DNA of 64,000 nucleotides from Streptomyces coacervatus (GCF_029223485.1 NZ_JARHTP010000012.1:186001-250000), one strand, 5' to 3'. Shown: positions 16,142 to 24,982, counted from the first letter of the stretch. Made by a program: numbers and translations. The notes: generated from the sequence alone by a model not told the origin.

Positions 16142-16744
16142 ATGCGCACTGCTCGCTCCGCGCTCGGCTACACCCGCATCCTTGCTGCCCTGCTCGGACC
16201 CGACTGGACAGCAGACAGCTGCGGGCACAGCGACCTCGCCGTCCTGGGCGGCCCCGCCATGTCACTGGAAGTTGCCACCCCGACGCCAGTACGCGCGTCC
16301 GGCACCGTCAAGGTCTCCCTGTCTCATACGCACGCCTTCGTCTGGCCCCGCCGCAGCGACCACCGCCACGAAGTGATCGGCACGATCGGGGATCCGCAGG
16401 CCGTCGCCGACGCCATCCTCACCACGGGCCTGCCCGCGTGGACCAGGCTCCTCGCCGACCTCAGCGTGCGCACCGACCGTACGCTCAGCGCACTCAAGGC
16501 GTTCATGACCACGGCTGAGCAACTGGCTGGCCCCGAGGCGCAGGTGGCCTACGGGTCCGTGCCCGGCGTCGCAGATCTGCGCTGGCCCGGCGGCAGGGCC
16601 ACCATCCACGCCGACGCCGAAGGCGGCATCCGCATCGCCTACCTCGACCTGTCCGACCTGACCGCCAGCACCTTCGTGAACGTGCTCCGCACCGTGACCG
16701 GCGCCGAAGTCCTCGCCCCCGCTGCCAGCACCACCGCTTCCTGA
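16142..16744 (+). CDS. Hypothetical protein (200 aa)
   Basis: ATG 16142 follows a GAAGGAACC ribosome site. The protein is soluble and mixed alpha/beta; no family is recognised. It begins with a Tyr/Leu-rich helix (RSALGYTRILAALLGPDW) and has a central basic strand (FVWPRRSDHRHEVIG). Downstream spacing of 16 bases suggests cotranscription with the next gene. Confidence 0.52.
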   Translation: MRTARSALGYTRILAALLGPDWTADSCGHSDLAVLGGPAMSLEVATPTPVRASGTVKVSLSHTHAFVWPRRSDHRHEVIGTIGDPQAVADAILTTGLPAWTRLLADLSVRTDRTLSALKAFMTTAEQLAGPEAQVAYGSVPGVADLRWPGGRATIHADAEGGIRIAYLDLSDLTASTFVNVLRTVTGAEVLAPAASTTAS

Positions 16745-16760
16745 ACGGCACAAGACACCC

Positions 16761-17576
16761 ATGAAGATCAACCGCCGCAAGGCCACCTGGTATCCGAAAG
16801 TCTCCAAGCACCTCTCACAGGCCGTCACGACCAGCGGCGCCTGGACCGTACGCGCCGAAGGGGACGAGCTGATCCCCACTGAATTCGCCCAGCGCAACCC
16901 GCACATCGTCGACCCCATGCCCGACGAGCAGGATTACGTGCGCTTCCTCCGTCTGCACACCGTTCACGACGGCCGTGAACTGATCACCGAAATGACTCCC
17001 GGCTACGCGGAGGACCTCGGATACGCGCTCATCGACAAGGGCGCACGGACCAGGGTGGCCAACTATGAGCAGCAGGACGGCTTCACCACCGACCGAAAGC
17101 CGTGGGAAGCGGCGGTCGCCTCCCACAAGAGGGCACAGACCGCTGCCGTCGACCGGGCGGTGGAGCTGATCCAGATGGTGTGGCCCGCGCTGCAGGCCCG
17201 CTACGGGAACATCCTCAGCTTCGACAGCGAGGTGCTCGGCCGCTGGTACATCATGGTCGACAACGAGGGTGCGACCGCGAGGGTCGAAGCCGCACGCGTG
17301 CCGGCTCGGGCATGGGGCACGTTCGTCGAGGCGGCCATGGATCGCAACTGGTTTCAGAAGGGGCGCTTCCACGGCGCCGAGGACTGGACACGTGCCAGGC
17401 CAGGGCACTACGAGGCGAAGTCGCTGCGGGCCCAGTACAGCGACCGCCTTCACGTCGGCACTGACGGGCAGGCTGTCGAGCTGGTTCTGTTCAGCAGCGA
17501 GGTCCGCAAGCTCGCCCGAGGACTCGCCCTGATGCTCACCGCCGTCGAGCGGCACACGGACAGCACGGACGCCTGA
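16761..17576 (+). CDS. Hypothetical protein (271 aa)
   Basis: The product is soluble with a basic N-terminus (MKINRRKATWYPKVSKHLSQ) and a helical middle (KRAQTAAVDRAVELIQMVW). No domain is recognised. Its good codon bias and its operon position between other element genes support it being real. Confidence 0.52.
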   Translation: MKINRRKATWYPKVSKHLSQAVTTSGAWTVRAEGDELIPTEFAQRNPHIVDPMPDEQDYVRFLRLHTVHDGRELITEMTPGYAEDLGYALIDKGARTRVANYEQQDGFTTDRKPWEAAVASHKRAQTAAVDRAVELIQMVWPALQARYGNILSFDSEVLGRWYIMVDNEGATARVEAARVPARAWGTFVEAAMDRNWFQKGRFHGAEDWTRARPGHYEAKSLRAQYSDRLHVGTDGQAVELVLFSSEVRKLARGLALMLTAVERHTDSTDA

Positions 17577-17607
17577 GCCGAAGCCTCACCCGCACGGAAA
17601 GACCACC

Positions 17608-18153
17608 ATGAGCACCACCACGCCGACCAACGGCTTCATCGTCACCATCGAGCAGACCGCGACCATCCAGGCCACCGCCCTACGCGAAGGCGACACCTTC
17701 ACCCTCGTCGGCAACGACAGTCCTCTGACCATCCTCGCCCGCCGGCGCCACCTCCAGCCGCTGTGGCTGCTCACCCTCGAAGGCCAGGACGCGCCGATCA
17801 CCCTGCGCGACGACGAGCCGATACAGCCCCTACGCATGCTGCGCACCTTCGACCTGACCTGCCAGCTGTGCGGGCGCACGGCCCGGCATGTCCTAGACCT
17901 CCCCGTCCACGGCATCCCCCAGGCCTGGGTGTGCGGCCGGCCCTGCCCCGACCAAGCAGCCCACTACACGCCGCCCGCACCAAGGACACACGACCATGCC
18001 CTCGATCGACCGCACCATACGAGTCGGCACCGTCAACGTCACCGTTCGCACCAGCAACATAACCACGCTCGACGTCACCGCCACCAGGCGCGGCGACATC
18101 GTCGTCCGCGGCCGCCACACCACCACCGACACGGACGCCGCCGCCCTCGTTGA
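17608..18153 (+). CDS. Hypothetical protein with two CxxC-like pairs; tail overlaps next gene
   Basis: Residues 1-125 look like a true protein: a beta-rich start (FIVTIEQTATIQATALREGD) and a possible zinc site (CQLCGRT near 92 and CGRPC near 113). From about residue 130 the sequence becomes an implausible His/Arg/Pro tail that overlaps the gene beginning at 17996 in another frame. The tail is therefore either junk extension after loss of the true stop by frameshift, or tolerated overlap. Confidence 0.5.
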   Translation: MSTTTPTNGFIVTIEQTATIQATALREGDTFTLVGNDSPLTILARRRHLQPLWLLTLEGQDAPITLRDDEPIQPLRMLRTFDLTCQLCGRTARHVLDLPVHGIPQAWVCGRPCPDQAAHYTPPAPRTHDHALDRPHHTSRHRQRHRSHQQHNHARRHRHQARRHRRPRPPHHHRHGRRRPR

Positions 18154-18430
18154 ACCACGCCGCGCATGGATCTACCAGCGCCTCACACACCTCGACGGAG
18201 ACCCTGCCGCACAACCCGCTCAAGCACCTCACCAACGGCGAGGAATTCACTGTTCTCGGCCAGCCGTACGTTCTGCGGATCGCCCCGACACCAGCCACCA
18301 ACGGCCGCTCATCTCCGTACGAGAGCCTCATGCCAGCGACGGGATCCACCTCCGCCACAGCACGGTCCTGAAATCGGATAAAGCCCAGCGAACCGTCATT
18401 AACTTCTACGCCGAGACCGGTCGCGAATGA
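17996..18430 (+). CDS. Hypothetical protein with a probable pair of compensating frameshifts
   Basis: The open frame is 144 codons, but only its first about 65 codons (SIDRTIRVGTVNVTVRTSN) and last about 30 (SDKAQRTVINFYAETGRE) show Streptomyces-like third-position GC. Between about 18195 and 18340 the coding signal is in the next frame, reading LKHLTNGEEFTVLGQPYVL. One indel on each side would restore a single 140-residue protein. This is the last recognisable gene of the element. Confidence 0.45.
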   Translation: MPSIDRTIRVGTVNVTVRTSNITTLDVTATRRGDIVVRGRHTTTDTDAAALVEPRRAWIYQRLTHLDGDPAAQPAQAPHQRRGIHCSRPAVRSADRPDTSHQRPLISVREPHASDGIHLRHSTVLKSDKAQRTVINFYAETGRE

Positions 18431-18976
18431 CTGAAAGGCTCCCGTCCTCAAATACGCGTAAATGCAGCAAATTTGGATCTATTCGTCAGCTTCTCCACCC
18501 ACATGCGCACCACATGGGCCCACCACCACAACAACCAGCTCACCCCCCACTGGGCGACAGCCCAGCTCCCGCCCCCACTCCTGAGCGAACTCATCCACCG
18601 CACCCTCAAGGCAACAGTCGCGAACGTGGACCGATTGTCAGTCCAACCCTTCCCAGTCGGTGACCGGCGGCTTTGCTCTACCTGACTCCCTGTGGGGCAA
18701 GCGAGCGTGTCACCGGGGGGCACGTCGGGGGGACAGGCGGGGGACAGCAGCCTGACAACAGGTAGGGAAAGCTAGGGAAAGATCAGGCAGGAGCACCTCC
18801 CGCTATGGGCGACCACCCTGCACGTAAACGACCCCTGACCTGCATCAATGTGACTCTGACCTGGCCAGAGTCCGGATGCTTGCCTTGATCGCGGGAGCGA
18901 GATCAACCATTTGTGTAGTTCGATTGTCCGGACATATGCATTGACAGCGTACGCACTGAACCCTCACTTTGTTTCC
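18431..18976. other. Non-coding right boundary region of the mobile element
   Basis: About 550 bases hold no convincing gene. It contains a G-rich patch with repeated GGGGGACA-like units (18714-18747), the direct repeat AGGGAAAG-CT-AGGGAAAG (18763-18780), and another CTGACCTGCA (18835-18844) like the element's promoter-upstream sequence but without TAGAAT. A fragment at 18473-18685 could encode about 70 residues (QLTPHWATAQLPPPLLSEL) but has no ribosome site. No tRNA or clear attachment repeat was found. Confidence 0.5.
18925..18934. promoter_or_regulatory. Palindromic operator candidate TGTCCGGACA
   Basis: The perfect 10-bp palindrome TGTCCGGACA lies 43 bases before the oxidoreductase start and overlaps the likely promoter region. 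Such TTGTCCGGACA-type dyads are typical of GntR-family operators. No GntR gene is in the window, so the regulator would be elsewhere. Confidence 0.4.
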
Positions 18977-19999
18977 ATGCGCATCGGGGTCATCGGTACG
19001 GGGCGAATCGGCACCATTCATGCGAACACGCTCAGCCGCAACCGTGAGGTGGGGTCGCTGATCCTCACGGATGTGGATCCGGCGCGGGCCCAGGAGCTCG
19101 CGCTTCGCCTCGGGGAGACGGCGGCGCCGGGCGTGGACGAGATCTTCAAGTGGGGTGTGGATGCCGTGGTGATCACCACGGCGACGTCGGCCCATGCCGA
19201 ACTGATCGGTCGGGCAGCACGCTCGGGGCTGCCGGTGTTCTGCGAGAAGCCGATAGCGCTCGATCTGCCCGGCACATTGCACGCCATCGCGGAGGTCGAA
19301 GCAGCCGGGACGATTCTGCAGATGGGGTTCCAGCGCCGCTTCGACGCGGGCTACGCGGGCGCGCGCGACGCGGTGCTCTCGGGCCGGCTCGGGCGGCTGC
19401 ACACCGTACGGGCGCTCACGTCCGACCAGGCCCCTCCCCCGCCCGGGTGGCTGCGGCTGTCCGGCGGGCTGTACCGGGACGCGCTGATCCATGACTTCGA
19501 CGTACTGCGGTGGGTGACGGGGCACGAGATCGTCGAGGTGTACGCGGCCGGGTCCGACGCGGGGCCGCCGATGTTCCGGGAGGCGGGCGACGTCGACACG
19601 GGTGCCGCGCTGCTCACGCTCGACGACGGCACCCTCGCCACGGCCACGGCGACCCGGTTGAACGGCGCCGGTTACGACGTCCGCATGGAGCTGGCCGGGG
19701 AGCTCGACCAGATCGTCGTCGGCCTGGACGACCGTACGCCGATCGCGTCCACGGAGCCGACCGGGCCGCCGGCCGCGGACAAGCCGTGGTCCGGCTTCCT
19801 GGAGCGCTTCGGGCCCGCCTACGAGGCCGAGCTGGCCGCGTTCGTCGAGGTGGTGCTCGGGCAGCGCGCCAATCCGTGCGACGGTCGCGAGGCGCTGCAG
19901 GCGCTGCGGATCGCCGAGGCCTGCGAGGTGTCCAGACGGGAGCGCAGACAGGTCGCGCTCGCGGAGATTCCGGGCCGGGCCGAGTCCGCGTTCAGGTGA
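18977..19999 (+). CDS. Gfo/Idh/MocA family oxidoreductase, inositol dehydrogenase-like
   Basis: The start is ATG 18977, giving 340 residues that begin directly with the Rossmann fold (MRIGVIGTGRIGTIHANTL), the NAD-binding GxGxxG. EKPIALD near residue 97 is the conserved family motif, with the Lys that contacts substrate and cofactor. GGLYRDALIHDFDVLRW near 165 supplies the catalytic Asp-x-x-x-His-like region of inositol 2-dehydrogenases. The family oxidises inositols or sugars with NAD(P); the exact substrate cannot be told. It stands alone next to the element's boundary and has a weak ribosome site, possibly a leaderless transcript. Confidence 0.8.
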   Translation: MRIGVIGTGRIGTIHANTLSRNREVGSLILTDVDPARAQELALRLGETAAPGVDEIFKWGVDAVVITTATSAHAELIGRAARSGLPVFCEKPIALDLPGTLHAIAEVEAAGTILQMGFQRRFDAGYAGARDAVLSGRLGRLHTVRALTSDQAPPPPGWLRLSGGLYRDALIHDFDVLRWVTGHEIVEVYAAGSDAGPPMFREAGDVDTGAALLTLDDGTLATATATRLNGAGYDVRMELAGELDQIVVGLDDRTPIASTEPTGPPAADKPWSGFLERFGPAYEAELAAFVEVVLGQRANPCDGREALQALRIAEACEVSRRERRQVALAEIPGRAESAFR

Positions 20000-20056
20000 G
20001 CGGTCGTATCGCGTAATCGCCCGTAGCGCCGTATCGCCGTATCGGGAAGGCCGTGG

Positions 20057-21241
20057 CTACCAGCGCACCGGCAGGGTGCGCACGCCGCGCATCAGCATGC
20101 CGGGGAGCCAGTCGCCGGGCGGGCCGTCGAGGGCCAGGCCGGGCGCGCGCTCCAGGAGAGTGCGTATCGCCGTGCGGGCTTCGAGGCGGGCCAGAGGGGC
20201 GCCCAGGCAGTAGTGGATGCCGTGGCCGAAGGCCAGATGGCCGCGGGTGTCGCGGCGGATGTCGAAGCGGTCCGGGGCGGGATAGCGCAGGCCGTCGCGG
20301 TCGGCGGCGGTGAGGCCGATCATCACCGCGTCGCCCCGCACGATCCTGGTGCCGGCGATCTCCAGGGTTTCGGCGGCGAAGCGGAACGTGGCGTTCTCCA
20401 CCGGGCCCTCGAAGCGCAGCGTCTCCTCGACCGCACCGTCGACGAGGCTCAAGTCGGCGCGTAGAGCGGCGAGTTGGTCCGGGTGGGTGAGCAGGGAGTG
20501 GACCGCGCTGCTGATCAGGTTGACCGTCGTCTCGTGCCCGGCGATCAGCAACACGAAGGCCATGCCGCGCAGTTCGCCCGGGGAGAGCCGGTCGCCGTCC
20601 TCGGCTGTGGTGCGGATCAGATCGCTGAGCAGGTCGCCGCTCGGGCCCGCGCGGCGCTTGTCCTCGATGAGTTCGGTGAGGTACTCGGCGAGCCGTACGA
20701 AGGCGACGTGTTCGCTGTCCGAGTCGGTCGGTGCGACCGCCTCCGTCGACATCTTGCGGAACTCGGCACGGTCCATCTCGGGTACGCCGAGCAGCTCGCA
20801 GATCACGGTGATCGGCAGCGGGTAGGCGAACGAGTCCACGAGATCGGCGCGGCCGCGCGGCAGCATCGCGTCGAGCAGTTCGTCGGTGATCTCCTGGATC
20901 CGCGGGCGCAGTTCCTCGACGCGGCGCATGGTGAAGGCCCGTGAGACCAGGGCGCGCAGGCGGGTGTGCTGGGGCGGGTCGGTGCCCAGCAGGTACTTGC
21001 CGATCAGATCCTCGTCGAGGAACACCATGCCGATCTTGCTGCCGTCCTTGGACAGACGCGGGTCGGCGAGCGCGGCGCGCGCCTCCTCGTACCCGACGAC
21101 CAGCCAGGTCTCGTGATGGGCGTCGACCCCGGGCAGCCGCACCCGGTGCACCGGCCCGCGCTCGCGCAGTCGCGCGTAGAAGGGATGCGGGTCCGTGCGA
21201 AACCCGTCGCCGAACTCCCCCAGGTCGATCAGTTCCGCCAT
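20057..21241 (-). CDS. Cytochrome P450 (CYP107-like)
   Basis: This 394-residue soluble P450 shows the I-helix oxygen-activation motif AGHETT near residue 240, the ExxR pair in EETLR near 280, and the heme-thiolate loop FGHGIHYCLGAPLARLE near 340 with the axial Cys. Length and motif spacing are normal for bacterial class I P450s. No ferredoxin gene adjoins it, so electrons must come from partners elsewhere. It is convergent with the oxidoreductase upstream and unlinked to the PKS cluster. The substrate is unknown. Confidence 0.88.
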   Translation of the reverse strand: MAELIDLGEFGDGFRTDPHPFYARLRERGPVHRVRLPGVDAHHETWLVVGYEEARAALADPRLSKDGSKIGMVFLDEDLIGKYLLGTDPPQHTRLRALVSRAFTMRRVEELRPRIQEITDELLDAMLPRGRADLVDSFAYPLPITVICELLGVPEMDRAEFRKMSTEAVAPTDSDSEHVAFVRLAEYLTELIEDKRRAGPSGDLLSDLIRTTAEDGDRLSPGELRGMAFVLLIAGHETTVNLISSAVHSLLTHPDQLAALRADLSLVDGAVEETLRFEGPVENATFRFAAETLEIAGTRIVRGDAVMIGLTAADRDGLRYPAPDRFDIRRDTRGHLAFGHGIHYCLGAPLARLEARTAIRTLLERAPGLALDGPPGDWLPGMLMRGVRTLPVRW

Positions 21242-21352
21242 GCTCTACCTGCCCTCCCCCGTCCCCCGCCCGGTTCTCCCGGTGCACGGAGAACGCACGG
21301 GGAGCCCCGCTAGTGCCCTTGACGAAGTCCGGTGCGGTACCGCGCCCGTTTT

Positions 21353-21396
21353 AAGGGGCGCGGGGAACTGCGCGACAAGCCCCCACCGGCCCGCAG
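21353..21396. repeat. Dispersed Streptomyces intergenic repeat
   Basis: GGGGCGCGGGGAACTGCGCG followed by ACAAGCCCCCACCGGCCCGC is a repeat met at many intergenic sites in Streptomyces genomes. A related copy in opposite orientation lies at 29710-29793 in this window. No coding or mobility gene is attached. Confidence 0.65.
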
Positions 21397-21423
21397 GTTC
21401 ATCACGCGCATCCAGCGGAGCGC

Positions 21424-22089
21424 TCACGCTCCGTCCAGAAGCCCCGCGTCGTACGCCAACAACGCGATCTGCACACGGTTGTTGAGGTCGAGCTTGGCCA
21501 GGATGCGGGAGACATGGGTCTTCACGGTGGCGACGCTCATGAAGAGCGCGGCGGCGATCTCGGCGTTGGACAGGCCCCGGCCGACCGCGACGGCGACCTC
21601 GCGTTCGCGGTCGTTGAGGGTGTCGATGCGCACGCGCGCGTGCGTGCGCCGTATGTCGGTGCCGGAGCCGACGGCGTGCTCCATCAACTGCCGTGTGACG
21701 GTGGGCGACAGCACGGGGTCGCCGACCGCGACCCGGCGCACGGCGTCGACGATCTCGGCGGGCGGGGTGTCCTTGAGGACGAATCCGGCGGCACCCGCGC
21801 GCAGGGCACGCAGCACCTGTTCGTCGGCGTGGAAGGTGGTCAGGACCACGACCTGCGGGGCGTCCTTGCGCTCCCGCAGCCGCTCGGTGGCCGTCAGGCC
21901 GTCCACCGACGGCATCCGGATGTCCATGAGGACCACGTCCGGGCGGGTGCGGTCGACGAGTTCCTCGACCTCGGCGCCGTCGGCGGCCTCGCCGACGATC
22001 TCGATGTCGTCGGCGCCGCCCATCATCAGGGACAGCCCGGCCCGCACAAGGGGGTCGTCGTCGACGAGGAGCAGTCTGATCGCAGTCAT
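21424..22089 (-). CDS. NarL/FixJ-family response regulator
   Basis: The 221-residue protein starts at ATG 22089. The receiver domain has the acidic pocket VDDDP, the phosphoacceptor Asp in VLMDIRMP near residue 55 and the conserved Lys in LKDTPP near 105. The C-terminal LuxR-type HTH (LNDREREVAVAVGRGLSNAE, then SVATVKTHVSRILAKL) binds DNA. The gene lies 47 bases downstream of its cognate kinase on the same strand. Signal and regulon are unknown. Confidence 0.9.
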   Translation of the reverse strand: MTAIRLLLVDDDPLVRAGLSLMMGGADDIEIVGEAADGAEVEELVDRTRPDVVLMDIRMPSVDGLTATERLRERKDAPQVVVLTTFHADEQVLRALRAGAAGFVLKDTPPAEIVDAVRRVAVGDPVLSPTVTRQLMEHAVGSGTDIRRTHARVRIDTLNDREREVAVAVGRGLSNAEIAAALFMSVATVKTHVSRILAKLDLNNRVQIALLAYDAGLLDGA

Positions 22090-22136
22090 GGGGCTTACGT
22101 AATCACGGCGGGCAGGGCCGCCGCGCGCGGGTCGGC

Positions 22137-23396
22137 TCATCCCCAGGGCAGCCAGGCCCGCACCCGGAACCCGCCGTCCGGCTCCGCCCCGTGCTCCAGT
22201 CGGCCGCCGGTCAGCGTGGCCCGTTCCGTCAGCCCGATCAGCCCCTGCCCGGAGCCGGGCACCAAGGGCACATCCCCCTCCGGAGCGGGATTTCGTACGT
22301 CCACGACGAGGCCCTCGCCCGGGCTGCCCGTGACGGAGACCGTGACCTCCGTGCCGGGGGCGTGCTTGCGGGCGTTGGTCAGGGCCTCCTGGGCGATGCG
22401 GTACGCGGTGCGGCCCACGGAGGCGGGGACCGCGGCGGGGTCGGTGACGCGGCTGGCGAGGGTGACCTTCATGCCGGCCTCGCGGCACTCGGCGACCAGG
22501 GCGTCCAGCGCGCCGAGCGTCGGCTGCGGGCGGCCGGCATCGTCGGGCTCGCCCGCGCGCAGCACGCCGATGATCTCCCGCAGGTCCTGGAGGGCCTCAT
22601 GGGCGCTCTCGCGGATGACACCGGCCGCCCGCGCGATCTCCTCCTGGGGTGCGTCCGGGCGGAACTCCAGGGCGCCCGCGTGCACGCTCAGCAGCGTCAG
22701 CCGGTGCGCCAGGACGTCGTGCATCTCGCGGGCGATGGCCTCGCGGGCGAGCCGCTGCGCCTGCTCGGCACGGAGCTGTGCCTCCGTCTCGGCACGCCGG
22801 GCACGGTCGCGCAGGCTCACCATGAGCTGGCGCTTGGACCGGACGAACATGCCCCAGCCGATGACGGTGAGGGTGAACAGCTCCGCGAACGCGACCGCCC
22901 CCGCGTACGGCAGGTCTGGATCCGGGCGCAGCCAGAAGAACAGCGGGATCAGCGCGAGGGAGATGCCGCCGATCCAGGCGACGTACCGGAAGGGCCGGTG
23001 CACGGCGAGGGTGAAGATGACGACCATGCCGGCGCCGCCCGCCGTGTTCGACACAAGACCGACGGGGATCATCGCGACGGCGAGCCCGAGCGGCCAGCGG
23101 CGGCGGAACCACACCGCGGCGCAGGCCAGTGCACCAAGCAACTGGTCGACGACGGCGAGGGCGTGCGGGGTGTGAGTGTCGCCGTTCAGGGTGTCCGCGG
23201 CCGCCAGACCGATGGCCACGGCGAGCAGGAAACAGGTGAAGTCGACGATCCAGTCCCGTACGGTGCGCCGGGGCCGCCCGGACCGCCCGGCGTCGGGGTC
23301 GATCTCGTGGAGCACGGCCGACGGAAACAACCATCTGCGGCGGCCGATGATCCCCGCGGCGGCCGGCATCGGCTTGTCATCCCTCACGGTCGACAA
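22137..23396 (-). CDS. Sensor histidine kinase, NarL-partner type (HisKA_3)
   Basis: The protein has four to six membrane helices in residues 50-180 (for example FTCFLLAVAIGLAAADTL and ALIPLFFWL). A coiled linker follows, then the dimerisation helix with phospho-His in REMHDVLAHRL near 225, and an HATPase_c domain with EALTNARKHA and GLIGLTERATL. This architecture is typical of DesK/NarX-like kinases of Streptomyces. It is cotranscribed with the response regulator. The TTG at 23396 opens the longest frame; GTG 23387 or ATG 23369 are equally possible starts. No periplasmic sensor domain is evident. Confidence 0.87.
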   Translation of the reverse strand: MSTVRDDKPMPAAAGIIGRRRWLFPSAVLHEIDPDAGRSGRPRRTVRDWIVDFTCFLLAVAIGLAAADTLNGDTHTPHALAVVDQLLGALACAAVWFRRRWPLGLAVAMIPVGLVSNTAGGAGMVVIFTLAVHRPFRYVAWIGGISLALIPLFFWLRPDPDLPYAGAVAFAELFTLTVIGWGMFVRSKRQLMVSLRDRARRAETEAQLRAEQAQRLAREAIAREMHDVLAHRLTLLSVHAGALEFRPDAPQEEIARAAGVIRESAHEALQDLREIIGVLRAGEPDDAGRPQPTLGALDALVAECREAGMKVTLASRVTDPAAVPASVGRTAYRIAQEALTNARKHAPGTEVTVSVTGSPGEGLVVDVRNPAPEGDVPLVPGSGQGLIGLTERATLTGGRLEHGAEPDGGFRVRAWLPWG

Positions 23397-23566
23397 ATCT
23401 ACGCAGGGACGGCCCCCGTCACCCCGCCACGCGGAGGATCCCCGACCAAAGTTGCATCACTGGATACTTTCGGCGAGCCCGGCCCCACCGGACGGGGAAC
23501 TTCCGTGGGGCACGACTCGCCCCGCGGCCGATGGCTGTGGGGGGTCCGCGGGGCGAGGGTCATGGC

Positions 23567-23767
23567 ATGAAGCAGCTGCTGGAGTTACTCGGATTCATCG
23601 CTCTGGTGCAGGGCGTGCTGGGCCTGGTGGACGAGTTCACCCACTGGCATGTGGGCCTCGTGCAACGGCTCGGCTTCCTCGACGGCTACGGGGTCTACGC
23701 GAGCGTCGCCCTGGTGGTGCTGGCGTTCGCGCTGTTCGCCGCCGCGGAGAGCCGGAAGCCCGGATGA
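23567..23767 (+). CDS. Small two-helix membrane protein (66 aa)
   Basis: The ATG at 23567 lies eight bases after GCGAGGGT. Two hydrophobic helices (LLELLGFIALVQGVLGLV and YASVALVVLAFALFAAA) flank a short loop containing HWHVG. Small membrane proteins of this type are widespread in Streptomyces and have no assigned role. It is divergent from the histidine kinase. Confidence 0.6.
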   Translation: MKQLLELLGFIALVQGVLGLVDEFTHWHVGLVQRLGFLDGYGVYASVALVVLAFALFAAAESRKPG

Positions 23768-23824
23768 GCGCGGACCGGACTTCCGGCTGGTCGCACCGTT
23801 CCTGGGCCGAGCGGGGGAAGTCGC

Positions 23825-24223
23825 TCAGCAGCCGAAGTCGATCAGGTTGAACGTGGCGTAGTGGTCCGAGGTGTAGTAGTCCTCCTGGGTCTCCTCGCCG
23901 GTCACGATGCGGCGAGCTCCGCGCGTAGACGAACCGGGCGTGATGACCGTGTACTCGTGGTAGTACCCGGACGACTGGCTGGGCAGGACGCCCTCACGGT
24001 TCGAGAAGACGGTGCCGTCCTGCGAGTACGGGTACGGCCCGCCCTGCGCGATCAGGTCCAGGGTGTCGTACGCCTGGGAGGGCAGGGCGCTGTAGCAGAT
24101 GCTGCCGACGGAGTCGGCCGCGGCGTCCGCAGTGGTGGCGGTGACTGCGCCGCCCACGAGGAGGGCGGACAGGAGAGCGGCTGCGGCGCCGATGCGGGTG
24201 GCGCGGGTGTGGGGGAATGTCAT
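23825..24223 (-). CDS. Secreted guanyl-specific ribonuclease, RNase Sa family
   Basis: The 132-residue precursor has a Sec signal peptide (about 1-35, ending near ADAAA). The mature part matches RNase Sa closely: C43 and C132 correspond to the Cys7-Cys96 disulfide. Glu90, Arg101, Arg105 and His121 fall at the spacing of catalytic Glu54, Arg65, Arg69 and His85 (GYYHEYTVITPG, TRGARRIVTGE, SDHYATFNLID). The enzyme cleaves single-stranded RNA after guanosine outside the cell. No barstar-like inhibitor gene is adjacent. Confidence 0.93.
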   Translation of the reverse strand: MTFPHTRATRIGAAAALLSALLVGGAVTATTADAAADSVGSICYSALPSQAYDTLDLIAQGGPYPYSQDGTVFSNREGVLPSQSSGYYHEYTVITPGSSTRGARRIVTGEETQEDYYTSDHYATFNLIDFGC

Positions 24224-24355
24224 GCCCTCATGATGACGCGCGTAGACCGTGGCATGTCAATGTCAAGCCCGGAGATTTTCCCGTGAAGTCCGATGAGTTT
24301 TCCGCGAGTTAACGTGGGGCCGTGCGCCGCCACACGGCCCCCACAAAGCGTTCGG

Positions 24356-24982
24356 CTAGGCGTCTTCCGGGAGCTCGTACGAGCCGTAATCGGGCCGTCC
24401 GGCCACGTCGTACGACTGGATGGAGACCCCGGCGGAGGTGATGCTTCCGCCGGTGTGGCGGAACTTGGTCGGTACGGCGCCCTCCACGAAGAAGCGGCGG
24501 CCGGAGCCGAGCACCACCGGGAACGTCAGCAGATGGAGGGTGTCGACGAGGTCGAGCGCCAGCAGGGACTGGACGAGGGCGCCGCTGCCGTGCACCTGGA
24601 GCTCGCCGTCGGTGCGTTCCTTGAGGGCGGTGACCTCCTTGGCGAGGTCGCCGCTGATCACGGTGGTGTTGGCCCAGGAGGGGTCCGTGAGGGTCGACGA
24701 GGCGACGTACTTCGGCAGGGCGTTGAGCTTGGCGGCAATGATGTTGGAGGGGTTGGTCACCTTCGGCCAGTACGCGGAGAAGATGTCGTATGTACGGCGG
24801 CCGAGGAGGAACGCGGCGGGGCGCTCGAAGACCTCGGTGACGAACCTGCCGAAGTCCTCGTCGCCGAACACAAAGCTCCAGCCGCCGTGCTCGAAGCCGT
24901 CCCGGGTGTCCTCCTGGGGACCGCCGGGTGCCTGGTAGACGCCGTCGAGGGTGACGAAGATCGTGGAGACGAGCTTGCCCAT
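24356..24982 (-). CDS. Dihydrofolate reductase family protein (RibD C-terminal type)
   Basis: The N-terminus (KLVSTIFVTLDGVYQAPGG) and the pieces LLGRRTYDIF, GELQVHGSGALVQSLL and LTFPVVLGSGRRFF match the RibD C-terminal/DHFR-like family, which binds NADPH. Length of 208 residues is normal. Members are usually stand-alone oxidoreductases of unknown substrate; folate reduction itself is not implied. Confidence 0.85.
   Translation of the reverse strand: MGKLVSTIFVTLDGVYQAPGGPQEDTRDGFEHGGWSFVFGDEDFGRFVTEVFERPAAFLLGRRTYDIFSAYWPKVTNPSNIIAAKLNALPKYVASSTLTDPSWANTTVISGDLAKEVTALKERTDGELQVHGSGALVQSLLALDLVDTLHLLTFPVVLGSGRRFFVEGAVPTKFRHTGGSITSAGVSIQSYDVAGRPDYGSYELPEDA

Noticed and set aside
18473..18685. 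Possible transposase or integrase C-terminal fragment
   Set aside because: The 70-residue translation shows no catalytic motif of tyrosine, serine or DDE recombinases and has no ribosome site.
18431..18976. tRNA gene as integration site
   Set aside because: No cloverleaf-like arms, GTTCGA T-loop or discriminator pattern could be found on either strand.
20057..21241. P450 as a tailoring enzyme of the PKS cluster
   Set aside because: It is more than 15 kb from the cluster with unrelated housekeeping genes between, so no link can be claimed.
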